Origin: Sphaerotilus natans
GTDB taxonomy: Bacteria > Pseudomonadota > Gammaproteobacteria > Burkholderiales > Burkholderiaceae_C
Direction: 5' to 3'
DNA: 64,000 bases
Assembly: GCF_900156335.1 (NCBI RefSeq)
Contig: NZ_FTMZ01000007.1
Coordinates: 124,001-188,000 of the forward strand
Under the pieces are notes generated by a model. That model ran no database searches, had not been told where the DNA came from, and saw nothing but the letters and a program-made list of their open reading frames with translations. Position 1 is the stretch's first letter. Each line of letters begins with the position of its first letter. Positions 49,914 through 59,545 of this stretch are shown piece after piece. The position numbers and the translations under genes are program-made.

Positions 49914-51302
49914 TCAGACCTCGATCAGGAAGCGGAAGCCCGCGTCGTCCAAGCGCTGGCTGCGCGGCGCCTCGAAGCGGCAGGACGAGCGCGCCCAACG
50001 CGCCGGCCCGGCCCAGGAGCCGCCTCGCAGCACGCGGTTCATGTCAGCCGGATCGCCCTGCGGATCGAGCGCCGGCTCGCTGTCATAGCCCCGCTTGGCG
50101 TCCTGGCACCACTCCCAGACATTGCCGTGCATCTGGTGCAGGCCCCAGGCGCTGGGCGGCAGCGCCTGCACCGGCAGCGGCCCGTCGGCCTCGCCGCCGA
50201 CATGCATCCATGCCGCGGACGCCACCTCGCCGAAGTGGAAGCTGCCCCGCTGGCCAGCTCGGCAGGCGTATTCCCATTCGGCCTCGGTGGGCAAGCGCAC
50301 CCGCGCGCCGTGGCCGATCTCGTGCGCCAGCGCCGGCAGGAACAGGGCCTGGATGTCGTTCCAGCTGACCGAGTCGACCGGCAGATCCGGCCGTGCGCGG
50401 TGCAGCGCCGGATCATCGCCAAGCAGCGCCGACCACAGCGCCCGGCTGCAGGCCGTGTCGGCCAGCCAGAAGGCGCGGGGCAACGTGACCGGGTGGCGCG
50501 GCAGCTCGTCGTCGAAGCGCTCAGGCGTGCCCGGCCCGGCGCCCATCAGGAACATGCCCGGCTCGATGCGGCGCAGGCGCTGGCGCACCCCGTCCACGCC
50601 GATCTCGGCCCAGGCGCCGATCTCGTCGCGTCCGCAGGCCAGCGCCCAGGCCGGCCAGCCTCCGTGGTCGAGGGGCTCGGCAGGCCTCCTCGGTGGCAGC
50701 TGCGGCGGCACGGGCGTGACCCGACTGCCATCGCTGCGCCGCAGCGGCAGCACCTCGGCACTGCTGGCCACCGCGATCGGTTCAGGCATCGGTGCAGACA
50801 TGGGTGCGGGCGCGGTGACCAGCGCCATCAGCTCGTCGGCCTCGCCGAGCTGATGGCGGATGGCCGCCACCAGGCCTGCCAGCGCCGCGGACCGACCCGC
50901 CCCGTCGTCCAGGCGCTGCGGCTGCAGATCGAGCAGGCTGTGCAGTTCCTGCGGCAGATCGTGCTCATCGGGCATCGGCGTCGGCCCCAGCAGCACCGGC
51001 AGGATCGGCACCCCGCGCTGCAGTCCGGCAGAGATCTCCAGCCGGACCCAGTCACGCCGGTCCTGCAGGCGCGGCCGGCCACGGTCATCGGCGAGGTGCG
51101 ACCAGTCCGGACCGATCAACACCAGCAGCAGCTGGCAGTCCTGCATCTGCTGCTCGGCCTTCAGGCGCAGGTTCTCGCCGGGCAGCAGCCCCTCCAGGCC
51201 CAGCACCACCCGCCCGGGAAAGTAGTGCAGCAGCCGCTCCAGCAGCATCCGGGCGGCATCGCGGCTGTCCTGTCGGCGGTAACTGATGACGATGGTGTTC
51301 AT
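49914..51302 (-). CDS. TIR domain fused to FGE-sulfatase-type (C-type-lectin fold) domain
   Basis: 462 aa. Residues 1-120 are a bacterial TIR domain: TIVISYRRQDSRDAARML, CQLLLVLIGPDWSHL and DWVRLEISAGLQRGVPILPV, with Glu89 in the position of the NADase glutamate. A Pro-rich linker (about 165-215) leads to an FGE/SUMF1-type domain (229-462): MFLMGAGPGTPERFDDELPR, LPTEAEWEYACRAG, HGNVWEWCQD and NRVLRGGSW. The FGE catalytic cysteines after GGS are absent (AGPARWARSSC), so it should not make formylglycine. It is more likely a binding or sensor module for a TIR effector. No signal peptide. It stands next to recJ and the chemoreceptors; no clear partner gene. Confidence 0.88.
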   Translation of the reverse strand: MNTIVISYRRQDSRDAARMLLERLLHYFPGRVVLGLEGLLPGENLRLKAEQQMQDCQLLLVLIGPDWSHLADDRGRPRLQDRRDWVRLEISAGLQRGVPILPVLLGPTPMPDEHDLPQELHSLLDLQPQRLDDGAGRSAALAGLVAAIRHQLGEADELMALVTAPAPMSAPMPEPIAVASSAEVLPLRRSDGSRVTPVPPQLPPRRPAEPLDHGGWPAWALACGRDEIGAWAEIGVDGVRQRLRRIEPGMFLMGAGPGTPERFDDELPRHPVTLPRAFWLADTACSRALWSALLGDDPALHRARPDLPVDSVSWNDIQALFLPALAHEIGHGARVRLPTEAEWEYACRAGQRGSFHFGEVASAAWMHVGGEADGPLPVQALPPSAWGLHQMHGNVWEWCQDAKRGYDSEPALDPQGDPADMNRVLRGGSWAGPARWARSSCRFEAPRSQRLDDAGFRFLIEV

Positions 51303-51365
51303 GATCGGGGCGAGCAGCGTCAGCCCTGATTCTCACACCACTCACGTCACGCCCTCCGACCAGAC

Positions 51366-53768
51366 TCAGGCGATCTCGACCTCCGGCGTCGGCGCCCGGG
51401 CCGGCTCCTGGGCACCGAAGGCATCCACGCCCTCGCGGCTGACGCCGCAGCCCAGGAAGAGCTCCTCGTCACGCAGCGCGATCACATAGGCGCTCTTGCG
51501 GATCGAGCCGCCGCTGACCGGATCCAGCCCGAGATAGTCGATCCAGCCGCGCCCCTGGCGTGCCGCCTCGCGGCCGGCACGGATCAGCGCATCGGCCGCA
51601 TCGGCGCTCATCGACGGCGTCTCGTCGACCCGCTGCCCGGCCAGCTCCGGCCGAGCCGCATGGGCGGCGAAGCGGTCATCGCCGTCGACGACGAAGACGA
51701 ACATGCCGCGCTGCGACCAGGGACCGTCGGGCAGGTTGAACTCGCCGATCGCGGGCTCCAGCCCGAGCTCGTCGATGCGGGCCACCGCCTGCTCGGCCAG
51801 TTCGCGCGCCTCCTCGACCGTGGCGTCGCGCAGCCGGATGGTGGCCACCGAGCGGCGCAGCACCGTGGCCTGGGTCGACAGCACGCCGGCCGAGCGGCTC
51901 GACTGCACCGCGATCTCGGCGTTGTCACGGGTCAGCGCGTCCAGGCTCTCGATGGTGGCCGCCACGCCCGCCAGCGAATCGCGCTGGCTGGCGCTGCCCT
52001 CGGCCAGCGTCAGCAGCCGGGCAGAGATCTGGTCGATGCCGCTCGACAGCGCCTCGATGCGCTGGCCGGCCTCGTCGATGGCGCCGCGTGACTGCCCCGC
52101 CTGCAGCGCGGTGGCCTCGATCAGCGCATGCACCTCGGCCGCCGCCTGGCTGCAGCGCCCGGCCAGCTGGCGGATCTCGCCGGCCACCACCGAGAAGCCA
52201 CGACCCGCCTCGCCAGCCCGAGAGGCCTCGATCGAGGCGTTGAGCGCCAGCATGTTGGTCTGGAAGGCGATGTCGTCGATCACCGCGTTGATCTCGGCCA
52301 CCCGGCGCACGCTGTCCTGCAGCGCGGACATCGCGCCGATGGCGGCCTGCATCGCCTCGCTGCCGGTGGAGGCATCACCATGCAGCCCGGCGGCCAGATG
52401 CTGCAGCGCGTCAGCCGCCCGGCTGCTGGCGCCGACCAGGCTGTCGAGCTGCTGCACGCTGCCGACGGTGCGGTGCAGCTCGGCCGACTGCTCCTCGGTG
52501 CGCTGGCGCAGCATGTCGCCGCCGCCGGACACCTGGCCGCCCGCCTGGTCGATGCGCACCGCGCTGCTGCGGATCTCGCCCACCAGCGCCGACAGCCGTG
52601 CGCTCATCGCCTCCAGCGCCCGCCCCACGCCGGCCATTTCGTCGTTGCCCTCGATGCGGACCGCCCGGGTCAGATCGCCGGCCGCCACCGCACCGACCGC
52701 CGCGCTCACCTCGCCGAGCGCCTCCACGAAGCCGCGGTAGAAGCAGATCGCCAGATAGAGGGTCAGCAGCACGCCGGCCAGATTCAGCGCCAGCAGGCCG
52801 GCCAGATGCACACGCTGGGCCTGGGCACGCTGCACGAGCCGCTCGTCCAGCCGGCCCCAGCTCTCCTGCTCGAGTTGCCCGAGCAGCTGCAGCACCTCGG
52901 CGGTCTCGCGCTGAAAGGGCAGCACCTCGGCCTCGATCGCCTCGCGGTCGAAGATCTCGCGAATCCGGCCGGCCAGGTGCTGCAGCCGTTCGCGTGCGGC
53001 CGGTGCGCCCGGCAGCACGCCAGCACCGGCCCGCTCGAGCGCCTGCAGCCGCGGCAACATCGTGCCGGCAGCACCCTCCAGATCATCCGCCAGCGCCAGC
53101 ATCATCGCGGCCTCGCGCGGCATCACGTCGCGCTGCAGCAGCTCGATGCCGCGCGAGCCGGCCAGCGCCGTCGTCTCCAGCCAGGGCGGCAGGCGCTCGA
53201 CCGAAAGATCGGCCAGCAGCGTGGCGGCCGGATCGGCATCGAAGAGCACACCGGCGCGCTCGCCGCTCAGCCAGGCCAGCTGGTTCAGGCGTGCCGCACG
53301 GACACCGTGCTCGGCCAGCATCTCGGAGCGCTTCTCCGGCAGGCGCCCCTGGGCCAGCGCCTGCAGGCGCTCGCGCTCGGCCGGCCAGACATCCTCGAGC
53401 CGCAGCGCCGCCGGCATCTCGGCCCGGCGTGTCTCGATGTGCTCGAGCGCCCGGGTGAGCTGACGCCGCACGCCGTCGCGCGCGCTGGTCATTTCCGCCG
53501 ACTGGGTGCCGGCGACCTGCAGGCTCAGGGTGCGGTGCAGCTGCACCAGCACCGCCATGTCCCCCAGGTCACGGGCCAGCGCGGCACCGGCGCGGGCCCG
53601 CTCGGCGGCCGCCAGCGTCCTCAGACCGTCGTTCAGCGACAGCCCCAGCATCAGCAACATCGGCGGCAGCAGCAGCAGCGCCATCAGCATCATCTTGCGC
53701 GGCAGCGGCAGCCGGCGCATCAGGCGCATGCCGGGCTGCATCAGCCGGCTGCTTCGGGTCCGTTCCAT
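51366..53768 (-). CDS. Chemoreceptor with cytoplasmic C-terminal Cache-like domain
   Basis: 800 aa from the ATG at 53768. TM1 about 25-45, a periplasmic helical region of about 280 residues, TM2 about 325-345, HAMP, then the MCP signalling domain with tip INAVIDDIAFQTNMLALNASIEASRAGE. After the hairpin comes an extra domain (about 651-790) with NLPDGPWSQRGMFVFVVDGDDRFAAHA and GWIDYLGLDPVSGGSIRKSAYV, which looks like a single Cache domain. Cache domains are usually periplasmic and N-terminal; here it must be cytoplasmic. Followed 33 bp upstream by a second receptor gene. Confidence 0.88.
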   Translation of the reverse strand: MERTRSSRLMQPGMRLMRRLPLPRKMMLMALLLLPPMLLMLGLSLNDGLRTLAAAERARAGAALARDLGDMAVLVQLHRTLSLQVAGTQSAEMTSARDGVRRQLTRALEHIETRRAEMPAALRLEDVWPAERERLQALAQGRLPEKRSEMLAEHGVRAARLNQLAWLSGERAGVLFDADPAATLLADLSVERLPPWLETTALAGSRGIELLQRDVMPREAAMMLALADDLEGAAGTMLPRLQALERAGAGVLPGAPAARERLQHLAGRIREIFDREAIEAEVLPFQRETAEVLQLLGQLEQESWGRLDERLVQRAQAQRVHLAGLLALNLAGVLLTLYLAICFYRGFVEALGEVSAAVGAVAAGDLTRAVRIEGNDEMAGVGRALEAMSARLSALVGEIRSSAVRIDQAGGQVSGGGDMLRQRTEEQSAELHRTVGSVQQLDSLVGASSRAADALQHLAAGLHGDASTGSEAMQAAIGAMSALQDSVRRVAEINAVIDDIAFQTNMLALNASIEASRAGEAGRGFSVVAGEIRQLAGRCSQAAAEVHALIEATALQAGQSRGAIDEAGQRIEALSSGIDQISARLLTLAEGSASQRDSLAGVAATIESLDALTRDNAEIAVQSSRSAGVLSTQATVLRRSVATIRLRDATVEEARELAEQAVARIDELGLEPAIGEFNLPDGPWSQRGMFVFVVDGDDRFAAHAARPELAGQRVDETPSMSADAADALIRAGREAARQGRGWIDYLGLDPVSGGSIRKSAYVIALRDEELFLGCGVSREGVDAFGAQEPARAPTPEVEIA

Positions 53769-53800
53769 CGTGCCTTCCTGTCCGTTCTTCGTGTCGGCGC

Positions 53801-55840
53801 TCAGCGCACCACGAAATGCCCGACCGAGCGCTTGAGCGCATCGCCCTGGTGGCGCAAGCCCCCCGAGGCCTCCGAGAGCTGCGCCACCAGCGCGACATTG
53901 CCCTGCACCGAGGCATCCACCTGATGCACGATGTCGAGCACCTGCTGCGACTGCTCGCGGCTGTCGAGCGTGACCTGCACCAGGCTGCCCATGATCCGGT
54001 CGATCGCCTGGATCTCGTCGCCGGTGCGGCCCACCGCCCGGCTGGCGCGATCGGTCATCACGCTGCCCTGCTCGATCTCGGCGGCCGACACATCGACGAT
54101 GGCGCGGATCTTGGCCGCCGCATCCTCGCTGCGCTGCGCCAGCGCGCGCACCTCCTGCGCCACCACCGAGAAGCCGCGGCTGGCGCTGCCGGCCCGCGCC
54201 GCCTCGACCGAGGCATTGAGCGACAGCAGCTTGGTCTGGAAGGCCACCGCCTCCACCAGCCCGACGATGTGGACGATCTCGCGGCTCTTGACCTGCAGGG
54301 ACTGCATGCTCTCGCGCAGGCCGTCCATCGCCTTGCGGCTGCGCTGGGCCTCGGTGCGCATCGTGCGCACATGCTCGGCCGCCTCGTCGACCTGATGCGC
54401 ACACGCATCCATCGCGCCCGAGAAGCGCTGAGCCCGCTCGACCACCTTGGACAACGCATCGCGCACCTCGCCGGTGCGCCCCGACAGGCCGGTGTTGCCG
54501 ACCGCCACCTCGCGCGAGGCATGGGTCACCGCGGCCACGCCATGCTGCACCGCCTCGAACAGCGCCGAGATGCTGGCAGTCGCCCGACCCAGCGTGTTGA
54601 GCGCATGGCCGATCTCGTCGCGACCCCAGCCGCGCGGACGCGCGCTCAGATCCCCTTGGCCGATGCGGTCGAGATGACGGCACAGCGTGCCCAGCCCGCC
54701 CGACATCACCCGGTACAGGCAAACCAGCAGATAGAGGCCCACCAGCGCCAGCAGGCCCAGCAGCGCCAGCCGCAGGCCGAGCCGATCGACCAGCACCGCC
54801 TCCCGCTCTTTCATGCGCGTGCCAATGCGCTCCAGCGCCATGTGCTGCAGCCGGGCGCTGGCCTCGATGGCAGTCACAGCCAGCCGGGTATAGGCCGCGA
54901 CATCCACCGCGGGCCGATCCTGTCCGGTCAGCCGCAAGGTCATGGCCAGCAGATCGCGGATCGCGCCCAGATCACGCTGCACCGCATCCACATCCAGCAG
55001 CTGCATCAGCAGGGCCTGGGACACGGCCGGCCGAGCCTGGTCCGACAGCATCTCCACCCGCCCCTGCAGCAGCAGCATCTCGTGCTGGCGCGCCTCGGTG
55101 GCGGCGTTCATCTGCAACAGGCCCTTTCCAGCCAGACGCTGCATCTGCATCAGCATCTGGAACTGCGGATCGACCAGGCCGGTGCGCAGCATCTTGCTGC
55201 CGACATCGGTGTCGACCGCATGGGACCAGTCGGTGACCAGCACTCCGCGCAGCACCTCGAGTTCGGCCACGCAGTCGAACAAGGCCTGCCAGCGCGAGGC
55301 CGGGTCCGCGCTGTCGAGCCGAGCCAGCATCAGCTCATGGCGTGCCAGCAGACGCTTGCGAGCAGCCGACAGCGCGCTGACCTGGTCCGGCGCGGCATCG
55401 GGCAGCCGGTCGAGCTGCTGCTGCAGGCGGGCGAAGGCCTCGGCCTCCTGACGACGCAGCGCGGTCAGATCGCCATGAGGCATCGACTGCTCGCGCCAGA
55501 AGGTCTCGCGGGCCAGCCGGCCGATCAGCAGGTTCAGATCGACCACCGCCTGGTAGCGCGCCTGCCCCTCGACGGCACGGCGCACATCGGCCAGATGACC
55601 GCGCCAGAGCTGCACCGCATCCTGCATCAGCATCGCGCCAGGCAGCAGCAGCAGCGCGCCCACCAGCACGGTCTTGCGCGCCAGGCTCAGGTTGCGCAGC
55701 AGACGGATGCCTGGGCCCCACAGGCCGGCAGGCTGCTCGGCCAGCCAGCGACGCGCGCGCGCGACACGCTCGGCAAGTGCGCTGACGCGGCCGGCGGCGG
55801 CCTTCTCGACTCGGGCGGGAGATTCTGCGGCGGTGGTCAT
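53801..55840 (-). CDS. Methyl-accepting chemotaxis protein
   Basis: 679 aa. TM1 about 57-73 after a long cytoplasmic start, a periplasmic helical region to about 350, TM2 about 355-377, HAMP and an MCP domain with tip VGLVEAVAFQTKLLSLNASVEAARAG. There is no C-terminal CheR-binding pentapeptide. The periplasmic part shows no named sensor domain, so the signal is unknown. Transcribed with the Cache-type receptor. Confidence 0.9.
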   Translation of the reverse strand: MTTAAESPARVEKAAAGRVSALAERVARARRWLAEQPAGLWGPGIRLLRNLSLARKTVLVGALLLLPGAMLMQDAVQLWRGHLADVRRAVEGQARYQAVVDLNLLIGRLARETFWREQSMPHGDLTALRRQEAEAFARLQQQLDRLPDAAPDQVSALSAARKRLLARHELMLARLDSADPASRWQALFDCVAELEVLRGVLVTDWSHAVDTDVGSKMLRTGLVDPQFQMLMQMQRLAGKGLLQMNAATEARQHEMLLLQGRVEMLSDQARPAVSQALLMQLLDVDAVQRDLGAIRDLLAMTLRLTGQDRPAVDVAAYTRLAVTAIEASARLQHMALERIGTRMKEREAVLVDRLGLRLALLGLLALVGLYLLVCLYRVMSGGLGTLCRHLDRIGQGDLSARPRGWGRDEIGHALNTLGRATASISALFEAVQHGVAAVTHASREVAVGNTGLSGRTGEVRDALSKVVERAQRFSGAMDACAHQVDEAAEHVRTMRTEAQRSRKAMDGLRESMQSLQVKSREIVHIVGLVEAVAFQTKLLSLNASVEAARAGSASRGFSVVAQEVRALAQRSEDAAAKIRAIVDVSAAEIEQGSVMTDRASRAVGRTGDEIQAIDRIMGSLVQVTLDSREQSQQVLDIVHQVDASVQGNVALVAQLSEASGGLRHQGDALKRSVGHFVVR

Positions 55841-56099
55841 GTCGTTCCTCGTCGGGCACGGGCACGGGGCCGGGCTGCCGCGCTATCGGCCTGGACCGTG
55901 CGAGGCTGAAGCGCCCGTCGCACCCGGGTGTCCCCGTCGTACGGCACTGTGCCCGCGGCATCTGGCGCGAACGGAAGGAACAGCACCGGGGCGCCGGGGC
56001 TTATCCGGCCGTCGCGGACGCTGCGAATGCGGACACTGCGCTGCGACAAGCCGTGCTGCGCCCTCGGCCCGCGGCCCCGAGCACTTCCATGGAACAGGG
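55841..56099. other. Divergent promoter region of the chemosensory cluster
   Basis: 259 bp between the leftward receptor pair and the rightward cheA operon. No convincing sigma-70 or sigma-28 promoter was recognised on either strand. Confidence 0.4.
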
Positions 56100-57263
56100 A
56101 TGTCCGAGACCTCGACGATCAGCGCCCCCGTCGCGCCCGCCGCCCGCAGCACCGCCCTGCGCCGGGCGGCTGCAGCCGCTCTGCTCGTCGCAGCGGGCAG
56201 CGCAGGTGCAGCACTCTCGCCTTGGCCGGCGGCCACCTGCGCCGCGCTGGCTGTGGCGGCTGCACTGCTGGCCATGCGCACGGGCAGCGGCCTGACCGGC
56301 GGCTCAGCCAGCCCGCCGCTGTCCATGGCGGTCGACAGCGGTCCGCAGTCGGTGCCCATCCTGCTGCCGCGCCAGGTGCTGCCAGTCTGGAAACGCAGCA
56401 TCGAGGCCGCCCGAACACAGTCCGAGCAGAGCAGCAACGACCTGGTCGAGCGCTTCGCCAGCATCAGCCAGCAGCTCGACACCACGCTGGGCGCCAGCGC
56501 GGGCGTGACCCGGCTGGATCCGGGCACCAGCGACCGACTGCTCGAGCAGCACAAGCCCGAGATCGATGCGCTGCTTCAGAGCAGCCGTGCAGCGCTGCGG
56601 CTGCGCGACGACACGCTGGCGACGCTGGAGGCCCTGGCCGCGCCGGTGGGCGAGCTCGGCCGGCTTGCACGCGAGGTGCAGTCGATCGCACGCTCGACCC
56701 AGATGCTTGCGCTCAACGCCTCGGTCGAGGCCACCCGCGCCGGCGAGCGCGGCACCGGCTTCGCGGTGGTCGCGCACGAGGTGCGCCAGCTCGCCGGACA
56801 GTCGCGCCAGGTGGGTGCCAGCATCGCCGCGCATGTCGGCCGGCTGCAGGAATCGGTCAGCGACCTGCGCTCGCGCGCCCGTGCCGAATCGATCGATGAC
56901 GAGGAGCTGGCGCTGCAGGCCGAGGAGCGCGCGCGCCAGATCGTGCGCGCGCTGCTGGGCAGCCTGGGCGAGGTCGGCCGCGCCTCGCGCGAGCTGCACG
57001 ACACTGGCCGCCAAGTGCAGGGCGACATCGACCAGATCCTGATGGGCCTGCAGTCACATGACCGCTTCACCCAGATGCTCGGCTCGATCAGCGAGGACAT
57101 CGAGCGGCTGACACGCTGGATCGGCGGCGAGAACGACCCCGAGGCCGACAACCCGGCACGTTGGCTCGAACGCCTCGAGCAGAGCTACACGATGGAGGAG
57201 ATGCGCTCGGTGCATCACGGCGTGGCCTCGGTCGACCGCCAGGCCGGCGTCGAGTTCTTCTGA
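56100..57263 (+). CDS. Short membrane receptor-like protein with CheZ-like C-terminal pattern
   Basis: 387 aa from the ATG at 56100. Two close N-terminal TM segments (about 21-41 and 43-60), almost no periplasmic part and no HAMP. The chemoreceptor tip is IARSTQMLALNASVEATRAGE with FAVVAHEVRQLAGQS. After it, helical GLQSHDRFTQMLGSISEDIERL and the end ASVDRQAGVEFF recall the Q-D-x-T motif helix and acidic-aromatic CheY-binding tail of CheZ. A receptor/phosphatase hybrid is possible but only inference. It lies 47 bp before cheA, so it belongs to the core operon. Confidence 0.8.
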   Translation: MSETSTISAPVAPAARSTALRRAAAAALLVAAGSAGAALSPWPAATCAALAVAAALLAMRTGSGLTGGSASPPLSMAVDSGPQSVPILLPRQVLPVWKRSIEAARTQSEQSSNDLVERFASISQQLDTTLGASAGVTRLDPGTSDRLLEQHKPEIDALLQSSRAALRLRDDTLATLEALAAPVGELGRLAREVQSIARSTQMLALNASVEATRAGERGTGFAVVAHEVRQLAGQSRQVGASIAAHVGRLQESVSDLRSRARAESIDDEELALQAEERARQIVRALLGSLGEVGRASRELHDTGRQVQGDIDQILMGLQSHDRFTQMLGSISEDIERLTRWIGGENDPEADNPARWLERLEQSYTMEEMRSVHHGVASVDRQAGVEFF

Positions 57264-57310
57264 GCGCTGCCCCTCCCCGGATCACCCAGACCATCCAGAC
57301 GGACACCGCG

Positions 57311-59545
57311 ATGAGCAAGCATTTCCCCGGAGACGACGACGACATCATCGCGGCCGCCCGCGAAGGCTTTCTCGAGGAAGCCCAGGACAATCTGCGCCAG
57401 TTCGAGCAGGGCCTGCTGGCGATGGAGCAGGACCCTGGCGATGCCGAGGCGGTCAACAGCGCCTTTCGCGCCGCGCACACCATCAAGGGCGGCGCCGGGC
57501 TGTTCGGCTTCCAGGCGGTGGTCGGCTTCACCCACGAGGTCGAGAGCGTGCTCGACCGCATGCGCGACGGCCTGCTGGCGGTGACCGAGCCCGGCATGGC
57601 CCTGCTGCTGCAGGGCCGCGACCAGATGGAGCGGCTGGTGCATGCGGTGCGCGACGGCACCGAGGGCGACGCCGAGCTGGAGGCCATCAGCCAGCGCCTG
57701 GGCGAGCAGCTGCGCCAGCTGCGCGGCGAGTCCGCAGGCCCGGCCGCACCGGCTTCGGCGACGGCCGCGCCCGAGGACATTCCGGCCAGCAATGGCGAGG
57801 GCGATGGCGTCTGGCACCTGTCGCTGCGCCTGGGCGTGGATGCGCTGCGCAACGGCCTCGACCCGATGTCCTTCATCCGCTACCTCGACACGCTGGGCGA
57901 GGTCGAGGGCATCCGTACGCTGGCCGAGGCGGTGCCGGAGCTGCTGCTGCTCGATCCGGAAGGCTGCTGCCTGGGCTTCGAGATCCGCCTGCGCAGCCCG
58001 GCCGATCGGCAGACCATCGTCGACGTGTTCGAGTTCCTGCAGGACGACTGCGAGCTGGAGGTGCTGGCGCCGGACGCCAGCGCGGCGGACTACCAGCGGC
58101 TGCTGGCGCAGCGCGCTGCCGACGAGCCGGCGCGCGAGGCGCTGCTGGCGCACTGGCAGGCGCTGGGCATGGCCCGGCTGCTCGAAGCCCCCGAGCCTGC
58201 AGACAGCGCCCCGCCCACGACCGCCGACAGCCCCGAGCCAGCGGCCACCAGCGTGGCGCCCCGCCCGGCGGCGGCCCCCCCACGCGCCGAGGAACGCCGC
58301 GGCGGCGCACGCGACCGTCGCGCCGGCGGCGAGGAAAGCCGCTTCATCCGCGTGCGCGCCGACAAGCTCGACCACCTGATCGACCTGATCGGCGAGCTGG
58401 TCATCGCCAGCTCCGGCGCGCAGGTCGCCGCACAGCAGGAACGCTCGACTCGCTTCGGCGAGGCGGCGCAGCGCATCCACGATCTGGTTCAGGAGGCGCG
58501 CGACGGCGCGCTGGGCCTGCGCATGGTGCCGATCGGCGAGACCTTCAGCCGCTTCCAGCGCGTCGTGCGCGACGTCAGCAAGGAGCTGGGCAAGGACGTG
58601 GCGCTGCAGATCACCGGCGGCGACACCGAGCTGGACAAGTCGATGGTCGAGACCATCGCCGATCCGCTGATGCACCTGGTGCGCAACAGCCTCGACCACG
58701 GCCTGGAGACCGCCGAGGACCGCGAGGCTGCCGGCAAGCCCGGCCAGGGCACGCTGGCGCTGCACGCCTATCACGAGTCCGGCAACGTGATCATCGAGGT
58801 CAGCGACGACGGCCGCGGCCTGAACCGCGACCGCATCCTGGCCAAGGCGGTCGAGCGCGAGCTGGTCTCGCCCGACAGCGTGCTCGACGACGAGCAGGTC
58901 TACCGGCTGATCTTCGAGCCGGGCTTCTCGACGGCAGCGCAGGTGACCAACCTGTCGGGCCGGGGCGTCGGCATGGACGTGGTCAAGCGCAACGTCGAGT
59001 CGCTGCGCGGCCAGATCAAGGTCGCCAGCACGCCCGGGCGCGGTGCGACGATGCAGATCCGCCTGCCACTGACGCTGGCCATCATCGACGGCTTCCTGAC
59101 CCAGGTCGCCGGCGTGAGCTATGTGCTGCCGCTGGAGAGCGTCGCCGAGTGCATCGAGACGCCGCCGGGCTTCATGCTGGGCGAGCACGGCGCCTGCGGC
59201 TGCTTCGACCTGCGCGGCGAGGTGGTGCCCTACATCGACCTGCGGCGCAGCTTCGGCCATGACGGCCCGCGCCCGACGCGTCAGAGCCTGATCGTGGTGC
59301 ACAGCACCGACAGCCGCATCGGCCTGCTGGTCGACCGGCTGCTGGGCGAGTACCAGACCGTCATCAAGCCGCTGGGCAGCATCTTCCAGCATCTGGAGGG
59401 CATTGCCGGCTCGACCATCCTGGGCAGCGGCGAAGTCGCGCTGATCCTGGATGTGCCCTCCCTGGAGCGACTGCAGATCCGGCAGCCGCGCCATCTGGCG
59501 ACCTCTCCGATCCACACCTCACGCACCGCGCATCCGTCAGCATGA
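57311..59545 (+). CDS. cheA: Chemotaxis histidine kinase CheA
   Basis: 744 aa from the ATG at 57311. P1 HPt domain with phospho-His56 in [16 protein letters not shown] middle domain (about 160-260) replaces a classical P2. A charged linker leads to P3 dimerisation ([19 protein letters not shown]). P4 ATPase has [12 protein letters not shown] (N-box), [10 protein letters not shown] and [13 protein letters not shown], and P5 is a CheW-like domain to about 730. All catalytic parts look functional. It is co-translated with the next receptor (ATGA). Confidence 0.95.
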   Translation: MSKHFPGDDDDIIAAAREGFLEEAQDNLRQFEQGLLAMEQDPGDAEAVNSAFRAAHTIKGGAGLFGFQAVVGFTHEVESVLDRMRDGLLAVTEPGMALLLQGRDQMERLVHAVRDGTEGDAELEAISQRLGEQLRQLRGESAGPAAPASATAAPEDIPASNGEGDGVWHLSLRLGVDALRNGLDPMSFIRYLDTLGEVEGIRTLAEAVPELLLLDPEGCCLGFEIRLRSPADRQTIVDVFEFLQDDCELEVLAPDASAADYQRLLAQRAADEPAREALLAHWQALGMARLLEAPEPADSAPPTTADSPEPAATSVAPRPAAAPPRAEERRGGARDRRAGGEESRFIRVRADKLDHLIDLIGELVIASSGAQVAAQQERSTRFGEAAQRIHDLVQEARDGALGLRMVPIGETFSRFQRVVRDVSKELGKDVALQITGGDTELDKSMVETIADPLMHLVRNSLDHGLETAEDREAAGKPGQGTLALHAYHESGNVIIEVSDDGRGLNRDRILAKAVERELVSPDSVLDDEQVYRLIFEPGFSTAAQVTNLSGRGVGMDVVKRNVESLRGQIKVASTPGRGATMQIRLPLTLAIIDGFLTQVAGVSYVLPLESVAECIETPPGFMLGEHGACGCFDLRGEVVPYIDLRRSFGHDGPRPTRQSLIVVHSTDSRIGLLVDRLLGEYQTVIKPLGSIFQHLEGIAGSTILGSGEVALILDVPSLERLQIRQPRHLATSPIHTSRTAHPSA

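Noticed and set aside
49914-51302. FGE domain as a sulfatase-activating enzyme
   Set aside because: The catalytic cysteine positions after GGSW are not cysteines, and no sulfatase gene is near.
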